Shown here one piece after another: positions 1 to 6,069 of a stretch of DNA of 6,196 nucleotides. The notes beneath the pieces are model-generated. The model searched no databases and was not told the origin of the DNA. It saw nothing but the letters and a program-made list of their open reading frames with translations. Source of the DNA: an uncultured Eubacteriales bacterium (lineage in GTDB: Bacteria > Bacillota > Clostridia > Lachnospirales > Anaerotignaceae); the NCBI GenBank assembly GCA_902406135.1, contig CABPCX010000118.1:1-6196 (forward strand). The letters run 5' to 3'. The translations under genes and the position numbers were made by a program. Numbering within the stretch: the stretch's first letter is position 1; the number at the start of each line of letters is the position of its first letter.

Positions 1-1
1 T

Positions 2-820
2 ATGCCTGCCACAAGCCTTGAACTTTTCTCTGATACTGAGCTTTATAATGTGGACGGAGTAGCAGGTTCCAGGGGACAGGTAATATTTATAAACTATGAT
101 AATGAATTTTTAAAGGAAAAGGCCGTAAGGAAGGCTATAAGTATGTGCATAGACAAAGACGGATGTGCAGATATAATTAATAAGGGCGCTTCCGTATCTA
201 CAACGGGACTGTATCCTGACTTTATGGATTTTGGCGGTGCGGACGGATATGAATATGACATTGAAGGGGCTAATGCGCTTCTTGATGAAGCCGGAATTAA
301 AGACACTGACGGTGACGGAATAAGAGAACTGAACGGAAAAAATATTTCACTCAGACTTGTTACATACAGTACAAAGGCTGAACTTTCAAAGTTCTGCAGT
401 GAGATAGCATCATCAGCAAAAAATATCGGTATTAATATAACGACAGAAGTATATGAGTCTGTCAGCGAACAGCAGAAAACAGGAGATTTTGACCTGCTTA
501 TGGTAAGCTTTACTATGGTGCCTACAGGAGACCCCCAGTATTTTGCCGATATAGCTTTCCGTACAGGAGGAAGCAGCAACTACGGCGGATATTCAAATGA
601 AGAAGTGGACAGCCTCATAAATGAGCTGGATGAAGAATTTGACTCCGCAAGAAGGACAGAGCTTGCCAAGGAAATTCAGCAGAAAATAATAGATGACGCA
701 GGATTTATAGTTGTAGGACACTCAAAATATATTTATGTAATGAGCTCAAAGGTTAAAGGACTGCATACAAATCCTTCTGAATACTATCTGCTTGATGCAA
801 ACGTATATATAGAACAATAA
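2..820 (+). CDS. ABC transporter substrate-binding protein, family 5, nickel/metallophore-like (5'-partial)
   Basis: Extracytoplasmic solute receptor of a family 5 (SBP_bac_5) ABC importer; only the C-terminal 272 residues are visible, against about 500-550 for a full protein, so the signal peptide and lipobox lie upstream. The ATG at position 2 is probably an internal Met codon, since the frame is open to the window edge. Visible family hallmarks are F-x-N-Y-D followed by KAVRKAISMCIDKD (residues 40-53), ANALLDEAGIKDTDGDGIRELNGK (about 90-113), the STKAEL strand (123-128) and NYGGYSNEEVDSL (193-205). PTGDPQYF (174-181), followed by the GGSSNYGGYSN stretch and an HSKYIYVM-type tail, is from memory typical of the nickel/opine-metallophore receptors (NikA, CntA) rather than peptide receptors; this is recall, not a search. 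The ligand is therefore inferred as nickel or a metal chelate, with oligopeptide as the alternative. It ends 17 bases before the first ATPase gene, which implies one transcript. The permeases are not between them. Confidence 0.85.
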   Translation: MPATSLELFSDTELYNVDGVAGSRGQVIFINYDNEFLKEKAVRKAISMCIDKDGCADIINKGASVSTTGLYPDFMDFGGADGYEYDIEGANALLDEAGIKDTDGDGIRELNGKNISLRLVTYSTKAELSKFCSEIASSAKNIGINITTEVYESVSEQQKTGDFDLLMVSFTMVPTGDPQYFADIAFRTGGSSNYGGYSNEEVDSLINELDEEFDSARRTELAKEIQQKIIDDAGFIVVGHSKYIYVMSSKVKGLHTNPSEYYLLDANVYIEQ

Positions 821-837
821 GGACAAGAGTGGTTTAA

Positions 838-1797
838 ATGGCTGAAACGGTTTTGGAATTAAATAATCTGTATGTGTATTATGATAACATACCCATTGTA
901 AGAGACATAAACCTTAAACTTGAAAAAGGTGAGTTTTTGGGAATAGTGGGCGAAAGCGGCTGCGGTAAAACAACTCTGCTTAAATCATTGATGATGCTCG
1001 AATCAAAAGGAAGCAGTATATGCGGAAGTATCCGCTTTAAAGATACGGAGCTTACCAAGCTTAGCAGTAATGATATGCGTAAGTTAAGGGGCTCAAATAT
1101 TGCAATGATACCTCAGAATGCATCGGCTGCCTTAGACCCAACCAAAACCGTTTCATCATTATTTTATGAGACAATAAGGGTCCACGGACAAAAAATAAGC
1201 AGAAAAGAATCGGACAAAAGGGCTTCGGAGATAATGGAGAGACTTATGCTCGATGATACCGAAAGAATATTAAAATCCTATCCCTTCGAGCTCAGCGGAG
1301 GAATGTGCCAGAGAGTTTTTATAGCGTCTGCAATAGTAAACGCTCCCGAGCTTCTTCTTGGTGACGAACCTACCAGTGCCCTTGATGTTACATCTCAGCT
1401 GGAGGTAGTAAACCAGCTGAAAAATTTAAAGGGAAATTTTGGCATATCCTGTGTGCTTATATCGCACAATATGGGAGTTGTGGCGGCGTTGGCAGATACC
1501 ATAGCCGTAATGTATGGAGGAAGGATAGTTGAGTATGCGCCAAAGGACGAGCTGCTTAAAAATCCAAGCCATCCGTATACAAAGGCATTGATAGAAGCTG
1601 TGCCTGACTTAAGCGGAAACATATCTAAAGGACTGGACGGAATACCGCCTGCATTTACCGAGGAGCTTACGGGATGTCCCTTTGAGGCAAGATGTCCGTC
1701 AAAAACTGAAATGTGCAGCGGATTTGAATTTGAATACGGCAGTGTATCACCGGGACATTTGGTGGGATGCAGACATTTTGTGAAAAAAGAGGTGTAG
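838..1797 (+). CDS. ABC transporter ATP-binding protein, DppD/NikD type with C-terminal Cys cluster
   Basis: Cytoplasmic ATPase subunit that powers the family 5 importer, expected to pair with the ATPase encoded next. All ABC elements are visible in 319 residues: Walker A GESGCGKTT (38-46), Q-loop Gln93 in MIPQNASAALDP, signature LSGGM (152-156), Walker B LLLGDEP (172-178), D-loop SALD (180-183) and switch His210 in LISHN. The C-terminal extension is the oligopeptide/dipeptide-transporter type (oligo_HPY), with NPSHPYTKAL followed by four cysteines at 280, 286, 293 and 311 (CPFEARC...C...C). In DppD-type proteins this arrangement is known to hold a [4Fe-4S] cluster; its presence here is inferred. 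Length is normal for DppD/OppD (about 320-335). The ATG at 838 has only a modest purine-rich site upstream (AAGGACAAGAG, 819-829), partly overlapping the stop of the preceding gene. Substrate cannot be told from the ATPase alone. Confidence 0.95.
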   Translation: MAETVLELNNLYVYYDNIPIVRDINLKLEKGEFLGIVGESGCGKTTLLKSLMMLESKGSSICGSIRFKDTELTKLSSNDMRKLRGSNIAMIPQNASAALDPTKTVSSLFYETIRVHGQKISRKESDKRASEIMERLMLDDTERILKSYPFELSGGMCQRVFIASAIVNAPELLLGDEPTSALDVTSQLEVVNQLKNLKGNFGISCVLISHNMGVVAALADTIAVMYGGRIVEYAPKDELLKNPSHPYTKALIEAVPDLSGNISKGLDGIPPAFTEELTGCPFEARCPSKTEMCSGFEFEYGSVSPGHLVGCRHFVKKEV

Positions 1798-1800
1798 TTC

Positions 1801-2583
1801 ATGGCTCTGCTTGAAGTAAGAAATATATCAAAAAAGTTTTCAAGAGGCAAAACTTCCGTAGCGGCTTTGAATAACATTTCCTTTGAGATAAACAGCGGAG
1901 AGAGTCTTGGGCTTGTGGGCGAAAGCGGCTGCGGAAAAAGTACAACAGCAGGAATAATCGCAAGACTCATAAAGGAAGACAGCGGAGAAATATTTTTTGA
2001 AGGCAGAAAAATAAGCGGCAGGACATATCTTAAACCTGTGGGAAAGGACCTTCAGACGATATTCCAAAATCCACAGGATTCTTTTGACCCAAGGGATACC
2101 CTTGTAACGGGCATAATGCAGGGAGCCCAGTCATACGGGCTGTGGAGCAAAAATGAGCTCAGAGAAAAAGCCGTTGAACTTATAGAATATGTCGGCCTGA
2201 AAAAAGAATATGAGAATGTAAAAATATCAAGACTGAGCGGAGGAGAATGCCAGAGAGCGGCTATAGCCAGGGCTTTGATATGTTCTCCAAAGCTTATAAT
2301 ATGTGATGAGGCTACCAGCGCCCTTGACGTGCTTATACAGGCCCAGATAATAGATTTGCTTAAAAAACTTAAAGAGGATAAAAAAACATCGATGCTTTTT
2401 ATTACCCATGATATACCGCTGACGGCGGCGTTTTGTGACAGGATAGCCGTTATGCATAACGGGACGATAGCGGAAGAAGGGGACACGTCAGAGGTGCTTT
2501 CAAATCCTTCAAGTGATATAACAAAAAAACTTTTGGACTCAGTCCTTACCATACCAAAAAAAGAATTTTTAGACAGAGGATAA
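1801..2583 (+). CDS. ABC transporter ATP-binding protein, DppF/NikE type
   Basis: Second ATPase subunit of the same importer; these systems use a heterodimer of two different ATPases. In 260 residues one sees Walker A GESGCGKS (40-47), Q-loop Gln89 in IFQNPQDSFDPRDT, signature LSGGE (145-149), Walker B LIICDE (165-170), D-loop SALD (173-176) and switch His203 in FITHD. It reads DEATSALD where the first ATPase reads DEPTSALD; both forms occur in active ABC proteins. It is shorter than DppF/OppF (about 320), lacks the Cys-containing C-terminal extension, and so resembles NikE-type subunits (about 260). The gene begins 3 bases after the previous stop, with AGAGGTG (1788-1794) at good distance from the ATG, so tight translational coupling is likely. 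The Walker A region shares a 20-base identical stretch with its paralogue (946-965 and 1915-1934), consistent with an old duplication kept by coding constraint. Confidence 0.95.
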   Translation: MALLEVRNISKKFSRGKTSVAALNNISFEINSGESLGLVGESGCGKSTTAGIIARLIKEDSGEIFFEGRKISGRTYLKPVGKDLQTIFQNPQDSFDPRDTLVTGIMQGAQSYGLWSKNELREKAVELIEYVGLKKEYENVKISRLSGGECQRAAIARALICSPKLIICDEATSALDVLIQAQIIDLLKKLKEDKKTSMLFITHDIPLTAAFCDRIAVMHNGTIAEEGDTSEVLSNPSSDITKKLLDSVLTIPKKEFLDRG

Positions 2584-2587
2584 GACG

Positions 2588-3319
2588 ATGACAGATAAAA
2601 ACAAAGAATTTTGGGAAGACGGCAGTTTTTACGGCGAGTATGTTTCGGAAGAACTTAATGACGAAAGAAAAAATTTATGGAAGGAACGCATAAGGAAAAG
2701 ACTTAAAGGCTCAGGAAGCCTTAGGGTGCTGGACATAGGCTGCGGACCGGGATTTTTTTCATGTATACTTTCCGAAGAAGGTCATAGAGTTACAGGCATA
2801 GACCGCTCGGCAGATATGCTGAGATATGCCGCCATAAATGCCGACAGACTTGGCGTCAAACCGGAATTCAAAATTATGGACGCAGGAGCCCTTGAGTTTG
2901 AAGATGATGAATTTGACCTTATAATAAGCAGAAATGTGACTTGGACTTTCAGAGAGCCTGAAAAAACATACAGAGGCTTTTATGATAAACTAAAAAAAGG
3001 AGGCCAGCTTATTATATATGATGCTAACTGGCACCTTCCTTTTTATGATGAGGATATGATGAAAGCTGTCCGTGAAAATGAGAAAAAATACTTTGAAATC
3101 TATGGAAAAGAGTTTAAGGTATATGATGATGACACGGAAATATTTGACGACCTTCCTCTTTCGAATATTAAAAGGCCCGAGTGGGATATAGAGGTATTAA
3201 AAAATATAGGGTTTACTGATATTGAAATAGACGAAGACGCCGGAAGCGGGCTTTATAAAGAATGGGAAAAGCTTCTTTATTCTGTGACACCTTTGTTTGA
3301 AATATCTGCCATAAAATAA
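2588..3319 (+). CDS. class I SAM-dependent methyltransferase, last gene of the importer operon
   Basis: Soluble 243-residue methyltransferase with a Rossmann-type SAM fold. Motif I is VLDIGCGPG (47-55). The acidic residue ending strand 2 is Asp72 in VTGIDRSADML, followed by an MDA segment (97-99) that contacts adenine in related enzymes. Motif IV lies in FDLIISRNVTWTF (109-121), with a KGGQLIIYDANWH strand (137-149) after it. The C-terminal third, with LPLSNIKRPEWDIEVLKNIGF and a KLLYSVTPLFEISAIK tail, resembles from memory the methyltransferases encoded beside nickel-type ABC importers in anaerobes; the acceptor in that family is not known to me. No signal peptide or membrane segment is seen. 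AGAGGA (2575-2580) sits 7 bases before the ATG, and the gene begins 4 bases after the ATPase stop. A terminator follows 13 bases after the stop. Possible roles, all inferred, are methylation of a small metal chelator or handling of an imported compound. The Rossmann assignment is firm; the substrate is unknown. Confidence 0.9.
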   Translation: MTDKNKEFWEDGSFYGEYVSEELNDERKNLWKERIRKRLKGSGSLRVLDIGCGPGFFSCILSEEGHRVTGIDRSADMLRYAAINADRLGVKPEFKIMDAGALEFEDDEFDLIISRNVTWTFREPEKTYRGFYDKLKKGGQLIIYDANWHLPFYDEDMMKAVRENEKKYFEIYGKEFKVYDDDTEIFDDLPLSNIKRPEWDIEVLKNIGFTDIEIDEDAGSGLYKEWEKLLYSVTPLFEISAIK

Positions 3320-3332
3320 ATATGAACTTTAT

Positions 3333-3360
3333 GCCTTCAGGTTTTTCCTGGAGGCTTTTT
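3333..3360 (+). terminator. intrinsic terminator of the ABC importer operon
   Basis: A 9-bp stem (3333-3341 GCCTTCAGG with 3347-3355 CCTGGAGGC, one G-U pair) closes a 5-T loop and is followed directly by TTTTT (3356-3360). It lies 13 bases after the methyltransferase stop, where a rho-independent terminator is expected, and separates the importer operon from the promoter at 3393. Confidence 0.9.
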
Positions 3361-3392
3361 AAATAGTAAAAATCATTTTAATGGAAACTAAG

Positions 3393-3421
3393 TTGAAATG
3401 CAGTTTATGGCAGTCTATAAT
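3393..3421 (+). promoter_or_regulatory. sigma-A type promoter for the flavodoxin/ferredoxin gene
   Basis: TTGAAA (3393-3398) and TATAAT (3416-3421) are separated by exactly 17 bases, one mismatch from the sigma-70/sigma-A consensus. The site lies between the upstream terminator and the gene starting at 3468. It predicts a transcript start near 3428 and a leader of about 40 bases. No clear operator repeat is seen beside it. Confidence 0.85.
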
Positions 3422-3452
3422 TAAATTGGAAAACATTATGTAATCTTATAAA

Positions 3453-3459
3453 AAGGAAG
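3453..3459 (+). promoter_or_regulatory. ribosome binding site that fixes the start at 3468
   Basis: AAGGAAG at 3453-3459 stands 8 bases before the ATG at 3468, an ideal distance. The in-frame GTG at 3459 overlaps this site and so cannot be served by it. The ATG at 3468 is therefore the preferred start. Confidence 0.8.
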
Positions 3460-3467
3460 TGTTTAAA

Positions 3468-4232
3468 ATGGGTGTTTACAAAATTTATTTCAGCCCCACA
3501 GGAGGCACAAAAAAGGTTTCTGACATACTGGCAGAAGGTTTTTCCGAAACAGCCGAAACTATAGATTTATGCGAATACGGAAAGAAATTTGATGAATACA
3601 GTTTAAATGAAAAAGACATATGTATTATAGCAGTACCTTCATTTGGTGGACGAGTACCTGCTGTGGCAGTTGAAAGACTGAAAATGATAAAAGGACAGGG
3701 AGCAAAGGCTGTTGCTGTAGTAGTATACGGAAACAGAGCCTATGACGATACTCTTCTTGAGCTTAAGGAAGCTGTTGAAGAAGCAGGATTTAAGTGTATG
3801 GCAGCTGTGACAGCCGTAGCTGAGCACTCAATAATGAGACAGTTTGCAGCCGGAAGACCTGACAAAGAAGATGAAAAAGAATTAAAGGAATTTGCCGAAA
3901 AAATAAAAGAAAAACTTGCAGAGGGCAAAGCAGAAAAAAGTCCTGCTGTACCGGGAAATAAGCCCTTTGTTGTTTATAACGGAGTGCCATTTAAACCCAA
4001 AGGATCAAGCGAGTGCATAAAATGCGGACTGTGTGCGGCTAAGTGTCCAGTAAATGCCATACCGGTAAATAATCCTTCAGAAACTAATGTGGATATGTGT
4101 ATATCATGTATGAGATGTGTTTCAGTCTGTCCTAAAAATGCCAGAGCACTTAATGCGGATATGATTGGTGCCGTTGCAAAGAAGATGGAAAAGGCTTTTG
4201 AAGGAAGAAAGAAAAACGAACTTTTTATTTAA
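3468..4232 (+). CDS. flavodoxin-like / two [4Fe-4S] ferredoxin fusion protein (EFR1-like)
   Basis: Predicted cytoplasmic electron-transfer protein of 254 residues, counted from the ATG at 3468; the upstream GTG at 3459 would add three residues but lies inside the ribosome binding site. The N-terminal part (about 1-150) is flavodoxin-like: IYFSPTGGTKK (about 6-16) is the phosphate-binding loop for FMN, and PSFGGRVP (57-64) and YGNRAYDD (87-94) fit the other two flavin-facing loops. The C-terminal part carries two ferredoxin motifs, Cys183/186/189/193 (CIKCGLCAAKCP) and Cys211/214/217/221 (CISCMRCVSVCP), each suited to a [4Fe-4S] cluster. A charged Lys/Glu-rich linker (about 130-160) joins the halves. 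Such fusions are common in anaerobic Firmicutes, and their redox partners are mostly unknown. It has its own strong promoter and is followed by a sugar-acid kinase gene in the same direction without a terminator. FMN binding and partners are inferred. Confidence 0.92.
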   Translation: MGVYKIYFSPTGGTKKVSDILAEGFSETAETIDLCEYGKKFDEYSLNEKDICIIAVPSFGGRVPAVAVERLKMIKGQGAKAVAVVVYGNRAYDDTLLELKEAVEEAGFKCMAAVTAVAEHSIMRQFAAGRPDKEDEKELKEFAEKIKEKLAEGKAEKSPAVPGNKPFVVYNGVPFKPKGSSECIKCGLCAAKCPVNAIPVNNPSETNVDMCISCMRCVSVCPKNARALNADMIGAVAKKMEKAFEGRKKNELFI

Positions 4233-4247
4233 ATAACTGTGAGATAA

Positions 4248-4253
4248 TATAAT
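4248..4253 (+). promoter_or_regulatory. possible -10 element before the sugar-acid kinase gene
   Basis: A TATAAT hexamer lies in the 57-base gap before the kinase gene and would place a transcript start near 4260. The -35 region at 17-base spacing (4225-4230, TTATTT) is poor and lies in the end of the preceding gene, and no TGn extension is present. In such AT-rich DNA this may be chance; read-through from the upstream promoter is equally possible. Confidence 0.3.
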
Positions 4254-4278
4254 AGTGAAACATACATTAATAAGATTT

Positions 4279-4285
4279 GGAGGTG
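4279..4285 (+). promoter_or_regulatory. strong ribosome binding site of the sugar-acid kinase gene
   Basis: GGAGGTG at 4279-4285, with its GGAGG core 6 bases before the ATG at 4290, is the best Shine-Dalgarno match in the window and supports that start. Confidence 0.8.
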
Positions 4286-4289
4286 CGAG

Positions 4290-5558
4290 ATGGACAGTGG
4301 CATACTTTGGGGATGTATAGCTGATGACTTTACCGGAGCATCTGACGCGGCATCATTTTTTGAAAAGGGCGGACTTAAAACAGTTTTATATAACGGCATA
4401 CCTGAAGAAGGAACGGTTTTGGACGATGACATAAGAGCGGTTGTTATAGCTCTTAAAATAAGGAGCATCAACAGGGAAGAAGCCATAAAATACGCTCTTG
4501 ATGCGCTTAAATATTTGCAAAGCATAGGTGCCAGACAGTTTTATTTCAAATACTGCTCAACCTTTGATTCAACTCCAAGGGGCAATATCGGGCCGGTTGC
4601 GAAGGCCATAATGGATGAACTTGGAGAAACAAAGACCATATTATGTCCGGCACTTCCGGTGAATAAACGTACTGTAATAAGAGGCAGACTTTATGTTGAC
4701 GGAGTGCCCCTTGATGAAAGTCCCATGAAAAACCATCCTGTAAACCCCATGTGGGAAAGCGAAATCTGTGAGCTTATGAGGCCTCAGTGCAGATATCCCT
4801 GTATAAATGTTGACTTAGAGGAAATGCAGGAAGAAGACGAGGAAATATGGAACAGGCTCAACGCCTTTGAAAGCATATACGGAAAATATTTTATAGTTCC
4901 AGACTATGCAGAGGAAGAAGACGCTGAAAGGATAACTGAGCTTTTCGGTAATCTTAAGTTTTTGACGGGCGGCTCAGGGATAATAGAGCATCTTGCGAAA
5001 ATGTCAAAGGAGAATGACCTGGAAGAAGAAATTTCCGACGGTACAGAAGGAAAGGCGCTTATACTTGCGGGAAGCTGTTCTGCGGCAACAAGGGGACAGA
5101 TAGAGAAATTTATTGATGATGGCGGAAAATCCTTTAAAATAGATGCCATACGTCTCCTTTACGAGAAACAGACAGTAGGAGATTTATGGAATTTCGTAAA
5201 TGAATACGGAGATGAAACCGTCATAGTATACAGCTCAGATACCCCTGAAAATGTAAAATACAATCAGAGACATGGCGCCAAGGAAATATCCGAAAGTCTT
5301 GAAAACGCCATGGCAGAGCTGGCAGAAGTTGCTCTAATGAACGGATATACGAGGATAATAGTTGCGGGAGGAGAAACCTCCGGAGCTGTTATGAAAAACC
5401 TCGGATTCAATTCATATATAATAGGAAAGTCGGTTGACCCCGGTGTTCCCGTAATGACGCCGACCCAAAGAAGAGATATAAGGGTTGTGCTGAAATCAGG
5501 AAATTTCGGAAGTGTGGATTTCTTTAATAAAGCAGTAAAACTGACAGGAAAACAATAA
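4290..5558 (+). CDS. four-carbon acid sugar kinase family protein (DUF1537 / OtnK-like)
   Basis: Cytoplasmic kinase, 422 residues, matching the usual family length of about 420. The N-terminal sugar-binding domain begins with IADDFTGASDAA (10-21), the family hallmark, followed by KYCSTFDSTPRGNIGP (87-102) and the NKRTVIRGRLYVDG...NHPVNPM segment (125-154). The C-terminal nucleotide-binding domain contains LAGSCSAATRGQI, the glycine-rich GGETSG (360-365), VDPGVPVMTP (382-391) and the closing KSGNFGSVDFF (402-412). Characterised relatives phosphorylate 3-oxo-tetronate (OtnK), D-threonate/D-erythronate (DtnK) or related acids with ATP. Which acid is used here cannot be told from the sequence. 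In known pathways the gene sits with a dehydrogenase (LtnD/PdxA2 type) and an aldolase (OtnC) or isomerase; none is present on either side, which is unusual. It follows the flavodoxin/ferredoxin gene by 57 bases and ends before a long hairpin. Confidence 0.93.
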   Translation: MDSGILWGCIADDFTGASDAASFFEKGGLKTVLYNGIPEEGTVLDDDIRAVVIALKIRSINREEAIKYALDALKYLQSIGARQFYFKYCSTFDSTPRGNIGPVAKAIMDELGETKTILCPALPVNKRTVIRGRLYVDGVPLDESPMKNHPVNPMWESEICELMRPQCRYPCINVDLEEMQEEDEEIWNRLNAFESIYGKYFIVPDYAEEEDAERITELFGNLKFLTGGSGIIEHLAKMSKENDLEEEISDGTEGKALILAGSCSAATRGQIEKFIDDGGKSFKIDAIRLLYEKQTVGDLWNFVNEYGDETVIVYSSDTPENVKYNQRHGAKEISESLENAMAELAEVALMNGYTRIIVAGGETSGAVMKNLGFNSYIIGKSVDPGVPVMTPTQRRDIRVVLKSGNFGSVDFFNKAVKLTGKQ

Positions 5559-5582
5559 AATAATAAAACAGTGTAAAAATAA

Positions 5583-5630
5583 AATATCCCGTGTATGGGC
5601 CGCTTGTTAAGGCTTGATACACGGGATATT
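5583..5630. terminator. long hairpin, probable bidirectional terminator between convergent genes
   Basis: A perfect 14-bp stem (5583-5596 AATATCCCGTGTAT with 5617-5630 ATACACGGGATATT) encloses a 20-base loop that can add a small GCC/GGC inner stem (5599-5601 with 5611-5613). It lies 25 bases after the kinase stop and 47 bases after the end of the minus-strand gene. Read on the minus strand the stem runs into a T-rich tract (complement of 5575-5582, TTATTTTT), a good rho-independent tail. On the plus strand the tail is weaker (TTATTATGT, with A-rich sequence before the stem). Confidence 0.75.
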
Positions 5631-5662
5631 ATTATGTACGGATAATTATATTTATTTCTGCG

Positions 5663-5678
5663 GACAGACCTGTCTGTC
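5663..5678. repeat. short inverted repeat overlapping the end of the minus-strand gene
   Basis: GACAGA (5663-5668) and TCTGTC (5673-5678) are perfect inverted arms around CCTG, in which a further C-G pair is possible. The right arm overlaps the TGA stop of the minus-strand gene. There is no T tract on either side, so it is not a typical terminator. It may be a small RNA stem or chance; no function is claimed. Confidence 0.4.
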
Positions 5679-6069
5679 ACATTATTTTGTTAAACTGCAT
5701 AAGTCCGTCTTTAACACAGTAGAGTACCAGCCTTGCGCCTCTTATGGCAGGAAGCCTGAAGGAAGGATTCTGCTCAGGATAAAGTCGGAGTAAATATACT
5801 CTGTCGCTTTTTACAAGGGCGGCAAAAGAAATATAATGCTCTTTTGTCATTTCGTGCTCCAAAGTAATATAGTATTCGGTGTCGGAAAGTTCAGCTTCAA
5901 ATTTTACGGTTTTGTCGGAAGGTTTCAGGGCTTCAAGCTTTTTGCCGCAGCAGAAAACAGAAGCACTGCCGCTGCTGAAAAGAATGTTGCCGCAGTCAGG
6001 ACATACATAAAATTTTACCTTGAGCATATTTCCGTTGTCAGGCTTATTGGGTACTATCTCTCCTTCCAT
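5677..6069 (-). CDS. desulfoferrodoxin / superoxide reductase-like domain protein (3' part of a regulator-like gene)
   Basis: The 130 residues from the first ATG hold a desulfoferrodoxin-like unit. It begins with a rubredoxin-like metal site, CPDC (Cys23, Cys26) and CC (Cys40, Cys41), followed by a beta-rich domain with LEHEMTKEHYISF (70-82), KLYPEQN-like RLYPEQN (95-101) and YCVKDGL (117-123). In true superoxide reductases the catalytic iron is held by four His and one Cys. Here His72, His78 and Cys118 are present, but the E-K/H-H-x-P motif is absent and the CNxH His is replaced by Asp121, so a normal reductase activity is unlikely. The ATG at 6069 has no Shine-Dalgarno site, and the frame stays open and conserved-looking to 6153 (ETGLGCPDLSLWPDLS, then EISQLMEGE). 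That matches the end of an XRE helix-turn-helix followed by a linker, an architecture I recall from Clostridia. The ATG is therefore probably an internal codon and the intact gene longer. Transcription ends at the hairpin 5583-5630. Confidence 0.75.
   Translation of the reverse strand: MEGEIVPNKPDNGNMLKVKFYVCPDCGNILFSSGSASVFCCGKKLEALKPSDKTVKFEAELSDTEYYITLEHEMTKEHYISFAALVKSDRVYLLRLYPEQNPSFRLPAIRGARLVLYCVKDGLMQFNKIM

Noticed and set aside
94..579. 161-codon minus-strand frame inside the receptor gene
   Set aside because: The plus-strand frame has clear family 5 receptor motifs over the whole stretch; the antisense product is Ser/Pro-rich with no motif.
946..1934. 20-base identical stretch at 946-965 and 1915-1934 as a possible repeat or recombination site
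   Set aside because: It encodes the same Walker A residues in two paralogous ATPases, so shared descent and coding constraint explain it.
1395..1970. 191-codon open frame on the minus strand across the junction of the two ATPase genes
   Set aside because: It overlaps Walker B and H-loop coding of one ATPase and the start of the next, has Ser/Phe-rich composition typical of an antisense shadow, and has no recognisable domain.
3438..3443. ATG-TAA start-stop pair in the leader of the flavodoxin/ferredoxin gene
   Set aside because: No Shine-Dalgarno sequence precedes it and such hexamers are frequent in AT-rich leaders; no case for a regulatory minimal uORF.
3320..3467. Possible riboswitch or small RNA in the 148-base gap after the methyltransferase
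   Set aside because: The gap is accounted for by a terminator, a promoter and a leader of about 40 bases, too short for a known riboswitch class; no further stems were seen.
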